Shown here: positions 34,075 to 43,938 of the stretch, piece by piece
Layout: the number at the start of each line of letters is the position of its first letter
Numbering within the stretch: the stretch's first letter is position 1
From: Bog-532 sp963742865
GTDB taxonomy: Bacteria; Actinomycetota; Actinomycetes; Streptosporangiales; Streptosporangiaceae
Direction of reading: 5' to 3'
DNA length: 64,000 bases
Assembly: GCA_963742865.1 (NCBI GenBank)
Contig: CAVUNW010000037.1
Coordinates: forward strand, 3,418-67,417
Program-made: the position numbers and the translations under genes
The notes under the pieces: model-generated
What the model was told of the DNA's origin: nothing
Seen by the model: the letters and a program-made list of their open reading frames with translations, nothing else
Databases searched by the model: none

Positions 34075-35762
34075 TTACGGCCCGCTCCGGTGGAAGACGT
34101 AGACGTTCCCGGTGTCGTAAATCACGTTGTAGGTCACGCCCGGATGCTGGCTGGCCACGAAGGCCGGAATGTTGGCGGGCTGGGGCGAGTAGCCGCTGTC
34201 GGTCCCGTCGAACACGATGTAAGCGGCGTCCGGGTTGCCGGGATTGCCGATCCAGAACGTGTCGGCGCGCGCGGCCAGCGGGGCGAGCAGGTCCAGCGTG
34301 GTGATCACGGTCGCGCCGTCCGGCACCTTGGCCATGGCCGCGTTCGCGTCGGTCACGTGCGCCCCGAGCCGGTAGGTGGACGGCTCCAGCAGGGCGGCCA
34401 GCGGGAACTGGAATGCCAGCGCGGCCGCGATGCCCAGCATCGCGGCGGCCCCGTGCCGCCTGATGGCCGTGGTCAGCGCTGTCCGGCTGGCCTCCGCCTT
34501 GGCCGCCATGAGGCCGGACGGAGGGACGGTCCGGGTCGGACGTCGCGCGGAGCGGATCCGCGCGATCGCGTCGACCGCGGCGATGAAGAGAATCGGCATG
34601 ACCGTGGCGTTGTAGTGCCACTGGGTGCCCCAGAAGTTGCTGCTCGTGCCGAGGAAGCGCAGCACGATCGACGGCAGCGCGACCAGGGCCAGCGGGGACC
34701 ACAGCGCGATGAACGCGGTCGGCAGCAGGAGCATCAGCGTGGTCTGCAGCTTGACCGGCCAGGACGTGACGAACTGGCGGACCGTGCCGCCGGCCGAGAA
34801 GTGGCCGCCCGGGCTGAGCGTGCCGCCGTCGCTCCCAGTACTGGTAGTGATGGGCCGCGTTGAAGTGCGGGATGATCATCGTGATGGCCAGCACCGACCA
34901 GAGCACGCCCCACACGATGAGCAGTTCGCCGCCGAAGATCGCGCCCCGGCCGGGCTGGCCGCGCCGCTGGCTGATGATGATCATCAGGATGCCGATCGCG
35001 GCCACCGTAAAGCCCTGGTCCTCCTTGACGAAGACCAGCGGCAGGGCCCAGGCCACCGCCGCCCGGGTCCGCCCGCGGACCAGCGCCGACAGCGAGAACG
35101 CGAGCAGCGGTACCGCGAACGCGATCTCGTGGAAGTCGAAGTTGATCATCTGCTGCAGGCCCCAGGAGAACCCGTAGGCCGCGCCGATGGCGGCGCCCGC
35201 ACGGCGGCCGAGCTTGTCGGCCGCGGCCCAGGTGACCGGGAGCACAGACACCGCGGTCAGGAAGGCCTGCGCGACGAGCAGCGTGACCGGGGACGGCGCG
35301 ATCAGGAAGAACGGCGCGATCAGCGCGATGATCGGCGAGAAGTGGTCGCCGAGCAGGTTGAACGCCGGCGCCGCGGACGTCGGCCACCGGCGCGTGCAGG
35401 TGCGCGTACTGCTTGACCAGCTCGGTGAAGATGCCCAGGTCCCACGACGAGGGATTCAGCTGCAGGTACCGGAACAGCGAGATCGTCAGGTAGACGGCGA
35501 AGACGAGCAGCGCGATCAGCCATGGCGCCCGGTAGGGCCGGCGCGCAGGGTCCTCCGGGCGGTCCCGGCGGCGGAACGCGCGGCCCGGGCGAGGACGAGA
35601 GCGCGGGCCGGGCACGGGGGCACCAGGTGAAGTGACGGGTCCAGCCGAGGCGGGACCAGCGGTCGGGTGAGCGGAGTCCGCGCATTCGGCGCGGCCGACA
35701 CGAGTCGCGCTGGTCGCTTCCGTGCCGTCGCTCTCCAGACCGCGCGGCCCATCTTCCGGCAT
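34075..35762 (-). CDS. DUF2079 integral membrane protein, two frameshifts
   Basis: ATG 35762 opens a disordered, proline-rich N-terminus, then the first helix PYRAPWLIALLVFAVYLTI and LNPSSWDLGIFTELVKQYAH, the DUF2079 signature. A +1 shift near 35370 leads to AFNLLGDHFSPIIALIAPFF, INFDFHEIAFAVPLLAFSL and FVKEDQGFTVAAIGI. A second +1 shift near 34834 leads to SDGGTLSPGGHFSAGGTV and the C-terminal part (SNFWGTQWHYNATVMPILF, VFHRSGP). About 560 residues with 9-11 helices if corrected. DUF2079 proteins resemble GT-C glycosyltransferases; the acceptor is unknown. Confidence 0.8.
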
Positions 35763-36444
35763 CGCTGGCAGCCTACACGTTCCCTCCCCACCAGCCCGTA
35801 CGCGGTAAGGCCCGGATATGGGGAGCGTCCTCAGTGTGCGGAAAGTCTGCCCGCATGGGTCCTCACGGAGGGCGCGGGCCGAGGGAAGAGGCGGCTCCGG
35901 CGAGGCCGTGTCCTGCGCAGACGTCCCCAGGCGTTTCCTATCGCAACAGCCGTGACCAATGAGACTTCTGCGACACCTGGGCCGGGGCCCTTCGCAGCTC
36001 ACGGGCATTCAGGGCGACTAGTCCGCGAATAGCGCGGAAAAGCCGCCCCGAATCGTCTGGGAGCGACCGGCGGGGACTGCCGGGGGGTGCGGTATCGGGG
36101 GACGCGGGGGTCGGCGCGGGTGAACTAATTTTCTTTCGCCTGACCGGCGGACCGGCGCGGTGCCCGGAAAATGTCGGGGCCGCTTGCTAGTATCGAACTA
36201 GCGATCGAAAGACGCCATGGACGTGCCGCCGGGAGAGTGATCCGGCTGGCCAGGCTTTGACCGGCGGGTGACCGGTGGAGGCAGCCGAGATTGCGTGCGG
36301 CTGCACCGCCCCGGACCTCCTTGGGCCGGGCGGATTTGAGCCCAGGGATGTGTCCTGTCTTGCGAGGCAGGCCCGGGCTGTCGGTTTCCAATCTTGCTGG
36401 CCCCTGTTTGCTGGCCCCTCTTGTCCGGGGAGGTGATCCCGCTT
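35763..36444. other. Intergenic region with LexA-like box and HNH-gene leader
   Basis: About 680 bases between two divergent genes. No frame here is convincing. It holds a LexA-like box at 36193-36208 overlapping a GCTAGT/ACTAGC inverted repeat (36186-36202) and a 230-base leader with short G+C-rich stems before the HNH gene. Confidence 0.45.
36193..36208. promoter_or_regulatory. Candidate LexA (SOS) box
   Basis: TCGAACTAGCGATCGA matches the actinobacterial LexA consensus TCGAAC-N4-GTTCGA at 11 of 12 positions. It stands 237 bases before the DUF222/HNH endonuclease ATG. Mycobacterial relatives of this family (13E12 repeat proteins) are known LexA targets, so damage induction is a reasonable inference. 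Confidence 0.5.
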
Positions 36445-38135
36445 ATGTGCACCTTGAGTGAGCCCGCCACGCCGTCTAGCACGGCCCAGGCGCTGGCGAT
36501 GTTGCACGCCTCGCTGGGATACCTCGCCAGATGTGACGCCGCCGATCTTGGGACCGCCGCCCAGGCCGAGGCCCTGGTGGGACTGGAGCGGGCCGGGGCG
36601 CAGCACACGGCGGCGCGGGCGAAGATCCTGGCGGCCTTCACGGCTCAGGACGGCTATCAGGCCGACGGCCACTACGGCGCCAAGTCCTGGCTGCGGGCCT
36701 TCACGAAGGTCACCCCGGGGGCGGCGGGCGGCGCCCTCGGGTGGGCCCGTCGGCTGGCCGCCCATCCCGTCATCGCGGGCGCGCTGGCGGCCGGGCAGAT
36801 CTCGGCGTCGTGGGCGCGGCAGATCTGCGACTGGACCGGGCAACTGCCGGAGGATCTGCGGGCGGATGCGGATCAGATCCTGCTCGCGGCCGCGGCCGGG
36901 GGCGCCGGTATTCATGATCTGAAGGTGCTGGCGGGGGAGATGATCGAACGGGCCCGCACCTGCCCCGACAGCGATGATGGCGGGTTCGCGGACCGGGCGG
37001 TGTGGCTGGAAACCACGATCGGCGGGGCGGGGCGGCTGCAGGGGGACCTGACGCCGGAGTGCGCGGCCAGCCTGGCCGTGATCCTGGACGCGCTATCCCA
37101 GCGGGGCGGCCCGGAAGACACCCGGACCGCGGCGCAGCGGCGGCATGACGCGCTGCAGCAGGCATGCGAGCGGCTGACCACCGCCGGCCTGGACCCCGGC
37201 CCGGACGGCCCAGCCCGCCCTCGCCCAGGTCCAGATCCATATCGACCTGGCCACCCTGCGTGGCCTGCCCGAAGGCGCGGGCCTGGAAGCGGGCTGGAGC
37301 ACCGGCCCCGGCCCGGGCCTGGGGGCGGGCTGGAGCCTGGCCCGCGCCGCCGCCGCCGCCCGGATCGGTCTACCTGGCCGGTGCGGACGCCGAGGCCGCC
37401 ACCTGTGACGCGGTGCTCACCCCGATCGTGTCCGGGCAGCCCGACGGGACCATCCTGGACCAGCTCACCGACCTGTTCCTGCACGCCACCCGCCACGACC
37501 AGGACCAGGACGGCGGCCAGCCGGGCGCGGGCCAGGGTGACCGGCCAGGCGGCAACGCGAACGGCGAACCGGCCGCGGACCGGGACCAGCCGGACGCCCG
37601 CCGCGACAGCCCGCCAGGCAACGGCCCCGGCAGGCGGCCACCAAACGGCGGCCGCCTGGCCGCCCGGCCGGAACGGCCCGGCCAGATCTCCCCCGCCACC
37701 CGCCAGCGGCTCCGCGACACCCTGCTGACCATGAGCATCAGCCTGCTGTCCGGCCCCGGCGGCCTCGCGGCCTGCCTGCGCGCCACCACCCTGGGCGCGC
37801 CCTACACCAGCCGCAGCCAGCCCCTCGACATCGGCCGCAGCACCCGCACCGTCCCCCCGCACCTCCGCAAAGCCGTCATCCACCGGGACCGGCACTGCCA
37901 ATTCCCCGGCTGCGGCCAGCCACCGGCCCGGTGCGACGCCCACCACCTGATCCACTGGTCCCAAGGCGGCCCCACCGCGCTGGGCAACCTGAAACTCCTG
38001 TGCAAATTCCACCATTTGGTTGTCATTCACCGCTGGGGCTGGACACTGGACTGCCACCCCGACGGCACCACCACCGCCACCAGCCCCGACGGACGCGTCC
38101 TGCACTCCCACGGACCACCAGGAAAGACGGCGTGA
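36445..38135 (+). CDS. DUF222 / HNH endonuclease (13E12 repeat family), two frameshifts
   Basis: ATG 36445 has a strong GGGGAGGTG site. The DUF222 part (HASLGYLARCDAADLGTAAQ, GYQADGHYGAKSWLRAFTKV) runs to about residue 250. Near 37203 the frame shifts to AQPALAQVQIHIDLATLRG and near 37372 again to SVYLAGADAEAATCDAVLTP. The C-terminal HNH domain is intact: VIHRDRHCQFPGCG, then CDAHHLIHWSQGGPT and NLKLLCKFHH. The H-H, N and H residues and the paired cysteines are present. About 560 residues when corrected. The biological role of this abundant actinobacterial family is unclear. An internal Arg/Pro-rich linker is normal for it. Confidence 0.83.
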
Positions 38136-38225
38136 GGGCCACGCTGGCCGTCTTTCGGCGTCGGTTTTACGCAGATGCTTCCCGCCGGGTCCTGGGTTTC
38201 ACCCCTCACGTCACGGCGCGATCGG

Positions 38226-38855
38226 TCAGGGGGCGATGGCGGTGGCGGCGTCGAGGAGGGTGGCGGCGGCGGCGCGGGCCGAGGCGGCCACGGCGGTGTT
38301 GCGGTCGATCCGGGCGGCGATGTTCGCGCCGTCGTAGAGCAGCATGAGCTGGTCGGCGAACTCGCCGGGATCGGGCACGCCCGCGTCGCGGGCCAGGTCC
38401 GTGAACAAGTCCCGCATCCAGCCGCGGTACTCCAGGGTGGCTTGCTCAGCCGCGCTGCCCGGCGAGGACTCCGCGGTGGCGTTGACGAAGGCGCAGCCGT
38501 GAAAGCCGGGCTCGGCGAACTGAGCACCCTGGAGGTCGAACACGGCCAGCAGGCGGTCCCGGGGATTGCCGTACTCGGCGAGGCGCCGGGTGATGCGCTC
38601 ACGCCGGCGTTCGTGCCGGCCGTTCAGGTAGGCGCGGACGAGCTCGTCCTTGCTGCCGAACGTGCTGTACAGCGAGGCCTTGGCGACCCCGGCCTTCTCG
38701 ATAACGCGGTCGATGCCGACGGTGTGGATGCCCTCTTCGTAGAAGAGCTCATCCGCGGCGGCGAGCAGCCGGTCGCGCGCCGACAAACGCGCGGCCGCCG
38801 GGCGGCCAGCAGCGGACCGGGCCGCCGATGACCGGGTTGATGATGCGGTGCTCAT
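38226..38855 (-). CDS. TetR-family repressor of the adjacent MFS gene
   Basis: The protein has 209 residues. The helix-turn-helix lies near 43-65 (VGIDRVIEKAGVAKASLYSTFGSKDELV). The ligand domain has FHGCAFVNATAESSPGS near 120, the YxxC-like pattern of the TetR_C branch near YcdC/NemR regulators. It is divergent from an MFS transporter, and the 83-base gap contains a -35/-10 pair and two inverted repeats, so repression of the transporter and itself is the natural reading. ATG 38855 lies just beside the TTGACA of the transporter promoter. Confidence 0.9.
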   Translation of the reverse strand: MSTASSTRSSAARSAAGRPAAARLSARDRLLAAADELFYEEGIHTVGIDRVIEKAGVAKASLYSTFGSKDELVRAYLNGRHERRRERITRRLAEYGNPRDRLLAVFDLQGAQFAEPGFHGCAFVNATAESSPGSAAEQATLEYRGWMRDLFTDLARDAGVPDPGEFADQLMLLYDGANIAARIDRNTAVAASARAAAATLLDAATAIAP

Positions 38856-38858
38856 GAT

Positions 38859-38917
38859 TTGACAATACCAGACCTGTCTGTCTACTTTAAGTGCCGACGG
38901 CAGACAGACTAGTCTGT
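38859..38917 (+). promoter_or_regulatory. Promoter with two TetR operators for the MFS gene
   Basis: TTGACA (38859-38864), an 18-base spacer and TACTTT (38883-38888) form a promoter. CAGACCTGTCTG (38869-38880, inverted arms CAGAC/GTCTG) sits between -35 and -10, and ACAGACTAGTCTGT (38904-38917, perfect palindrome) lies downstream. Both share the AGAC/GTCT core, so a TetR dimer could block transcription at both. Confidence 0.65.
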
Positions 38918-38937
38918 TTAACGGGAGGCTTGTTCCA

Positions 38938-40239
38938 GTGACTGCTCTTACTCGGGGTAACCAGCCCGCCGGGGGCCGGGCCGCCCACGCGGCCCGCCCG
39001 GCCGGAGGCCGCGCGCCGCGACGGCTTCCCCGCCCCGTGGCCTTTTACCTGCTGGCCTCGATCATCGTGTCGTTCCTGGCCGGGTCCAGCGCGCCGACGC
39101 CGCTGTACGCGGTGTACGCGTCCAGGTGGGGTTTCTCGCCGATCACCACGACCGTCGTCTTCGGCGTCTACGCCCTGGCCGTGCTGACCGCCTTGCTGAC
39201 CGTCGGCTCGCTGTCGGACCACACCGGGCGGCGGCCGGTCCTGCTGGCCGCCATCGCCATCCAGGCGGTGGTCATGGTGGTGTTCACCACGGCGGATGGC
39301 GTGCCGCAACTGCTGATCGCCCGGATCATCCAGGGCCTGTCCACCGGGGCCGCGGCCGGGGCCATCGGCGCCGGGATGCTGGACCTGAACAAGGCCAAGG
39401 GAACGATCGCCAACGCCGTGGCGCCCATCACCGGCACCGCCTCCGGCGCGCTCGGCTCCGGCCTCCTCGTGCAGTTCCTGCCGCAGCCGACGCACCTGGT
39501 GTACCTCGTGCTGCTGGGCGTGTTCCTGCTGCAGGGCCTCGGGGTCGCGCTGATGCCCGAAACGTCCGCGCCGCAGCCCGGCGCGCTCGCGTCCATCCGG
39601 CCCACGTTCGCGATGCCGCCGCAGACCCGCAGGCCGCTGCTGCTCGCGGTCCCGGCGCTGGTCGCGGTGTGGGCGCTGGCCGGCCTCTACGGCGCGCTCG
39701 GCCCGGCGCTGGTCCGGCTGGTCTCCGGGTCGGGCTCCATCGTGCTGGGCGGGCTGTCGCTGGCCGTGCTGGCCGCCAGCGGCGCGGTGGCGGTGCTGGC
39801 GCTGCAGAAGCAGTCGCCGCGGACGCTGACGCTCATCGGGGGGACGGCGCTGATCGCCGGGGTCGGGCTGACCGTGCTGTCGGTGACGTTCGGCTCGGTG
39901 GCCGGGTTCTTCGCGGGGACGGCGATCGCCGGGGTCGGGTTCGGCGGCGGCTTCCAGGGCGCGATCCGCTCGGTGGTCCCGCTCGCGGCGCCGCACCAGC
40001 GAGCCGGCGTGCTGTCGGTCGTCTACGTGGTCTCCTACCTGGCCATGGGCCTGCCCGCGGTGATCGCCGGCTTCGTGCTGGTGCACGAGGGGGACCTGCT
40101 GGCCACCGCCGTCCAGTACGGCGCGGCGGTCATGGTCCTCGCCGCGCTCGCGCTGCTCGGCGCGGTCCGGCCCGGACCCGCGGACGGTCGAGCCCCGCGA
40201 CCCGGCGCGGCCCGGTGCCCGACCGCCGCGGTCAGGTAG
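38938..40239 (+). CDS. Major facilitator superfamily exporter
   Basis: The 433-residue protein starts at GTG 38938 after GGGAGG. Twelve hydrophobic helices are readable. The drug/sugar MFS motif A appears as GSLSDHTGRRPVLL near 90-105, and motif D/B-like LLIARIIQGLSTGAAAGAIG lies near 125. The C-terminal tail is basic and disordered. MFS pumps of this DHA-type layout expel drugs or metabolites by proton antiport. Control by the divergent TetR gene supports an efflux role. The substrate is unknown. Confidence 0.88.
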   Translation: MTALTRGNQPAGGRAAHAARPAGGRAPRRLPRPVAFYLLASIIVSFLAGSSAPTPLYAVYASRWGFSPITTTVVFGVYALAVLTALLTVGSLSDHTGRRPVLLAAIAIQAVVMVVFTTADGVPQLLIARIIQGLSTGAAAGAIGAGMLDLNKAKGTIANAVAPITGTASGALGSGLLVQFLPQPTHLVYLVLLGVFLLQGLGVALMPETSAPQPGALASIRPTFAMPPQTRRPLLLAVPALVAVWALAGLYGALGPALVRLVSGSGSIVLGGLSLAVLAASGAVAVLALQKQSPRTLTLIGGTALIAGVGLTVLSVTFGSVAGFFAGTAIAGVGFGGGFQGAIRSVVPLAAPHQRAGVLSVVYVVSYLAMGLPAVIAGFVLVHEGDLLATAVQYGAAVMVLAALALLGAVRPGPADGRAPRPGAARCPTAAVR

Positions 40240-40259
40240 GCAGCGTCAGGCAGGCAGCG

Positions 40260-41120
40260 TCAGGTGAGCAGCAGGCGGCGGATGCGGCGGCTGGCCACGT
40301 ACAGCCCGGCCAGCCCCAGCACCGCCAGGTAGGCGGCGCTGACGAGCATGGCCGGGCCGACGACGCCGAGGGAAAGCCCGCGCAGCAGCGTCACCGCGTG
40401 GTACAGCGGCGTGCACTCCACCACGATCTGCAGCGGCCGGGGGTAGACGCTCAGCGGGTAGAAGGTGGCGGAGAACAGGAACATCGGCAGCGTGGCCAGG
40501 ATGACGAAGTCGAAGTCCTTCCAGCTGCGCATGTAGGTGGTGGCCGCCATCCCGATCCCGGCGAACGCGAAGCCGATGAGCACGGACGCGGGCACGGCGA
40601 GCAGCAGCCAGGGCGAGTGGACCAGTCCCAGGGCCGCCATCACCAGCAGGAACGTGATCGCGTACAGCAGGCCGCGGCTCAGGGCCCAGGTGATCTCGCC
40701 CAGCGCGATGTCCCCCGGGCCCAGCGGCGTGGCCAGCGCCGCGTCGTAGACCTTGGCGTACTTGAGCTTGTGGAACACGTTGAAGGTGGAGTCGTAGACC
40801 GCGCCGTTCATCGAGGACGTGGCCAGCAGCGCGGGCGCGACGAAGTCCGTGTAGCTGACCGGACGGCCGCTGGGCCCGATTACCGGCCCGACCAGCCCGC
40901 CGAGGCCGATCCGGATCGACAGCAGGTAGAACAGCGGCTCGACGATCCCGGCGATCAGCACGATCCACAGGTGACGGTAGGCGCGGGCGTTCCGCTCGAC
41001 CAGGGGCAGCCCGCCCTGGCCGCCGCCCGCCCGGCCGGACCCGCCGGACCGGCCGCCGGCCATGACCCGGCCGAGCAGGCCGGGCAGCGGCAGCCGCAGC
41101 GCCGCGGGCCCGCTACTCAT
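40260..41120 (-). CDS. ABC-2 type exporter permease (second)
   Basis: The 286-residue permease has a glycine-rich cytosolic start, then LVERNARAYRHLWIVLIAGIVEP and six helices of the ABC-2 fold (GRPVSYTDFVAPALLATSSM, MFLFSATFYPLSVYP). It overlaps the upstream permease gene by eight bases and completes an ATPase-permease-permease export unit resembling DrrABC/daunorubicin-type systems. Its stop faces the MFS gene. Substrate unknown. Confidence 0.85.
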   Translation of the reverse strand: MSSGPAALRLPLPGLLGRVMAGGRSGGSGRAGGGQGGLPLVERNARAYRHLWIVLIAGIVEPLFYLLSIRIGLGGLVGPVIGPSGRPVSYTDFVAPALLATSSMNGAVYDSTFNVFHKLKYAKVYDAALATPLGPGDIALGEITWALSRGLLYAITFLLVMAALGLVHSPWLLLAVPASVLIGFAFAGIGMAATTYMRSWKDFDFVILATLPMFLFSATFYPLSVYPRPLQIVVECTPLYHAVTLLRGLSLGVVGPAMLVSAAYLAVLGLAGLYVASRRIRRLLLT

Positions 41121-41949
41121 GGAGCCGCCCGGCGTAGGTGCGCAGGGCCACGGCGTACCCGGCCGCGGCCCACGCCAGCAGGTACCCGACGTGCACGGCG
41201 GCGCCGCCCAGGTCGGTGGTGCCGAGGCAGAGCGTGCGGCACAGCTCCACGCCGTGCCACAGCGGGGTCACGTAGGCGACCGGGTGCAGCCACCAGGGGA
41301 TCTGCGAGATCGGGAAGAACGTGCCGGAGAAGAGGAACAGCGGGACCATCAGGAACCGGAACAGCACGCTGAAGCTGGTGTCCCGGGTCCGGGTCACCGC
41401 CCAGGCCATCAGCGCCGGCGCGAACGCCAGCCCGGTCAGCACCGCGACCGGCAGGGCCGCGATGGCCAGCGGCGAGCGGGCCGCGCCGAACGCGGCGATC
41501 AGGGCCAGGAACACGCCGCAGTTCATGGTGACCCGCAGGATGACGAACAGCAGGTGGCCGCGGAACACGTCGCCCGGGCGCAGCGGGCTGGCCACCGCGG
41601 CGAAGTAGTTCTGCACCCACTTGACCGAGCCGAGGACCGGGTACAGCGCCTCGCCGAAAGCGGTCTGCATGGCGGTCGCGGCCAGCAGCCCGGGCGCGAT
41701 GAAGGTCAGGTAGCTCACGCCCAGGGTGCCGCCGGCGTGCTTGTTCACCAGCGTTCCCAGGCCCGCGCCCATCGCGCCGAGATAGAGCAGGGGGCCGAGC
41801 ACGCTGGAGATGACCGAGCCGCGCCAGGTCCGCCGGTAATCGGTCAGCCAGAACCGGAACTCGCGCCATGCGAACGACCACCGCGCTCCCCCGGTTTCCG
41901 GGGCCACGGCGGGCGCTGCGGGCGCTATGGGCGCGGCCTGAGCGGTCAT
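41113..41949 (-). CDS. ABC-2 type exporter permease (first)
   Basis: The 278-residue permease begins with an alanine/proline-rich tail, then WSFAWREFRFWLTDYRRTWRG and six helices (GVSYLTFIAPGLLAATAMQ, VPLFLFSGTFFPISQIPWW), the ABC-2 pattern with its conserved F-F-P-I/L segment. It lies 45 bases downstream of the ATPase gene and overlaps the second permease. The two permeases probably form a heterodimer. Confidence 0.86.
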   Translation of the reverse strand: MTAQAAPIAPAAPAVAPETGGARWSFAWREFRFWLTDYRRTWRGSVISSVLGPLLYLGAMGAGLGTLVNKHAGGTLGVSYLTFIAPGLLAATAMQTAFGEALYPVLGSVKWVQNYFAAVASPLRPGDVFRGHLLFVILRVTMNCGVFLALIAAFGAARSPLAIAALPVAVLTGLAFAPALMAWAVTRTRDTSFSVLFRFLMVPLFLFSGTFFPISQIPWWLHPVAYVTPLWHGVELCRTLCLGTTDLGGAAVHVGYLLAWAAAGYAVALRTYAGRLHE

Positions 41950-41994
41950 CAGTCGTCCAGCCTTCGGTCGTCGTCGGTGGCAGGGTCGTCGGGC

Positions 41995-42948
41995 TCAGTC
42001 GTCCAGGTGACGGCCGGTGAGCCGGAGGAAGACGTCCTCGAGCGTGCTGCGCCGGGCCAGCGAGGTGAGCGGGTCAAGCCCGAGCCCGCGCACCGCCGCG
42101 AGGGCCTCGTCCCCGTTCCGGGTGTAGATGAGCACCCGGTCGGCCAGCACTTCCAGCCGCTCGGCGGGCCCGGTGGCCAGGGCGGCGAGCTTCTCCGCGG
42201 CCTGCTCGTGCTCGCCGGGGTCGAAGCGCAGCTCCAGGACCTCGGGGGTGGAGTACCGCTCGATGAGCGCGCGCGGCGAGCCCTCGGCCGCGATCCGGCC
42301 GGCGTCCATCACCACGAGCCGGTCGCACAGCTGTTCGGCCTCATCCATGTAGTGCGTAGTCAGGATGAGCGTGACGCCCTGCTGCTTCAGGCGGAAGAGC
42401 CGGTCCCAGACGATGTGCCGGGCCTGCGGGTCCAGGCCGGTGGTGGGCTCGTCGAGCAGCAGGATGTCCGGCTCGTTGATCAGCGACCGGGCGATCACCA
42501 GGCGGCGCTTCATCCCCCCGGACAGCGGCTCGACCTGATCCTCGGCCCGGTCGGTGAGCTGCACGAAGTCCAGCAGCATGGTACTGCGCTCACGGATCTC
42601 GGCCCGGGACAGCCCGAAATAGCGGCCGTAGACGAGCAGGTTCTCCCGCACCGTGAGCTCGATGTCGAGCGTGTTCTCCTGCGGCACGACGCCCAGCCGC
42701 GCCCGGATCGCCGGGCCGTCCGCGACCGGGTCCAGCCCGAGGATGGTCAGCTCGCCACTGCTCGGCGGGGACACGCAGCCGATCATGCGCATGGTCGAGG
42801 ATTTGCCCGCACCGTTGGGGCCGAGGAAACCGAACGCCTCGCCCCGGGAGATACTAAAGTTGATGCCATCGACGGCGGGGAAGCTCCCGAAGCGTTTGGC
42901 TAGGCCGCGGGCCTGGACCAGAATCTCGGCTACCTCGGCATGTGACAC
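41995..42948 (-). CDS. ABC exporter ATP-binding protein (DrrA-like)
   Basis: From GTG 42948 the protein has 317 residues. Walker A is FLGPNGAGKSS (41-51), the signature is LSGGMKRRLVIARSL, Walker B ILLLDEPTTGLDPQ, and the H-loop LTTHYMDEAEQL. The C-terminal roughly 80 residues are the extra domain of DrrA/NodI-type ATPases. A much longer frame to 43836 exists, but it crosses the divergent GtrA gene and is shadow. It powers the two ABC-2 permeases that follow. The start region is shared with the GtrA promoter, 114 bases away. Confidence 0.9.
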   Translation of the reverse strand: MSHAEVAEILVQARGLAKRFGSFPAVDGINFSISRGEAFGFLGPNGAGKSSTMRMIGCVSPPSSGELTILGLDPVADGPAIRARLGVVPQENTLDIELTVRENLLVYGRYFGLSRAEIRERSTMLLDFVQLTDRAEDQVEPLSGGMKRRLVIARSLINEPDILLLDEPTTGLDPQARHIVWDRLFRLKQQGVTLILTTHYMDEAEQLCDRLVVMDAGRIAAEGSPRALIERYSTPEVLELRFDPGEHEQAAEKLAALATGPAERLEVLADRVLIYTRNGDEALAAVRGLGLDPLTSLARRSTLEDVFLRLTGRHLDD

Positions 42949-43062
42949 GTTTGTGACGTTACCTTGCGGTCCGGACAATTTAACAGCACGTTTTCCGCCT
43001 CCGATGTGTGTAACCGGACATTGGCAGGTAACCTCAGCAAGCGTTCCTGCACGCGTGTGGCG

Positions 43063-43815
43063 ATGAGCGAAGGGACCATCGACCAGGTGAAATACATCCG
43101 TGACATTTATGCGCGTTACGCGCAAAAGATTCACGAGATCGCGAAGTTCGGCGTGGTCGGTGGCATCGGCTTCCTCGTCCAGCTCGGCGTCACCGACGGT
43201 GCCCACTTCGGCGTCGGCATCGGCGCGCTGACCTCGATCATCATCGGCTACGTCGTGGCCACGGTGGTCACCTTCCTGGGCAACCGGCACTGGGCGTTCA
43301 AGCACCGCCAGGGCAAGGGGCTGCAGCACGAGACGCTGCTGTTCGTCCTGCTCAACTGCGTCGGGCTGGGCATCCAGGAGGCCGTGGTCGCCATCGTGCA
43401 CTACGGCCTGCACCTGACCGACCCGCTGTCCTACAACCTCGCCAACATCGTGGGCATCGGGCTGGGCACGCTGTTCCGGCTCTGGTCCTACCGCAAGTGG
43501 GTCTTCCTCGAGGTCACCGACGAGCCGGCCGAGGTCGCGCCGACGGTGCTGCCCGCCGAGGAGCATTCGGCCGGGGTGCAGTACCCGGCGGTGGGCATGC
43601 ACGCCGCCGGTGAGCACGTCGCCGGGCCGCGCGGGTACGGAATGCACCAGAACGGCGCCCACGCCAGCGGCACGCCCACCCACGGGGCCAACGGTTACGG
43701 GGCGAACGGGGAGCGCGGAAACGGAGCACACGCCCCGGGGAGGCACCGGGCGCCCGAGTCCCGGCAGCCTGAACAGGAGCCGGAACAGATCTACCCTCAG
43801 CCTTCGGTCGGCTGA
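43063..43815 (+). CDS. GtrA-family membrane protein with histidine/glycine-rich tail
   Basis: From ATG 43063 the protein has 250 residues. Four membrane helices between about residues 22 and 140 contain IAKFGVVGGIGFLVQLGVTD, TVVTFLGNRHWAFKH and GTLFRLWSYRKWVF, the GtrA/DPMS-flippase signature. The last about 90 residues are hydrophilic with repeated H-A-x-G, N-G-A motifs. GtrA proteins move lipid-linked sugars or assist glycosyl transfer for cell-wall polymers. It is divergent from the ABC ATPase gene and followed by a hairpin terminator. Confidence 0.86.
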   Translation: MSEGTIDQVKYIRDIYARYAQKIHEIAKFGVVGGIGFLVQLGVTDGAHFGVGIGALTSIIIGYVVATVVTFLGNRHWAFKHRQGKGLQHETLLFVLLNCVGLGIQEAVVAIVHYGLHLTDPLSYNLANIVGIGLGTLFRLWSYRKWVFLEVTDEPAEVAPTVLPAEEHSAGVQYPAVGMHAAGEHVAGPRGYGMHQNGAHASGTPTHGANGYGANGERGNGAHAPGRHRAPESRQPEQEPEQIYPQPSVG

Positions 43816-43829
43816 CCGTCCACTTCTCC

Positions 43830-43859
43830 GGGCCATCCGCCGTGCTGGCGGGATGGCCC
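43830..43859. terminator. Hairpin between convergent GtrA and FTR1 genes
   Basis: GGGCCATCC (43830-43838) pairs with GGATGGCCC (43851-43859), and inner GCC/GGC bases extend the stem around a short loop. It lies 14 bases past the GtrA stop and before the convergent FTR1 stop, followed by a T-richer stretch, so it may end transcription both ways. Confidence 0.6.
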
Positions 43860-43938
43860 GTTCCTATGTCCGTTAAATTGTCTGTTTCTGCTGCTCCGGG
43901 CCGTACGCCGGGCAGGTGGCCCGACCCGCTGCGGCGGA

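Noticed and set aside
42949..43836. Long leftward extension of the ABC ATPase frame
   Set aside because: It crosses the clear GtrA gene on the other strand and has shadow composition; GTG 42948 starts the family alignment.
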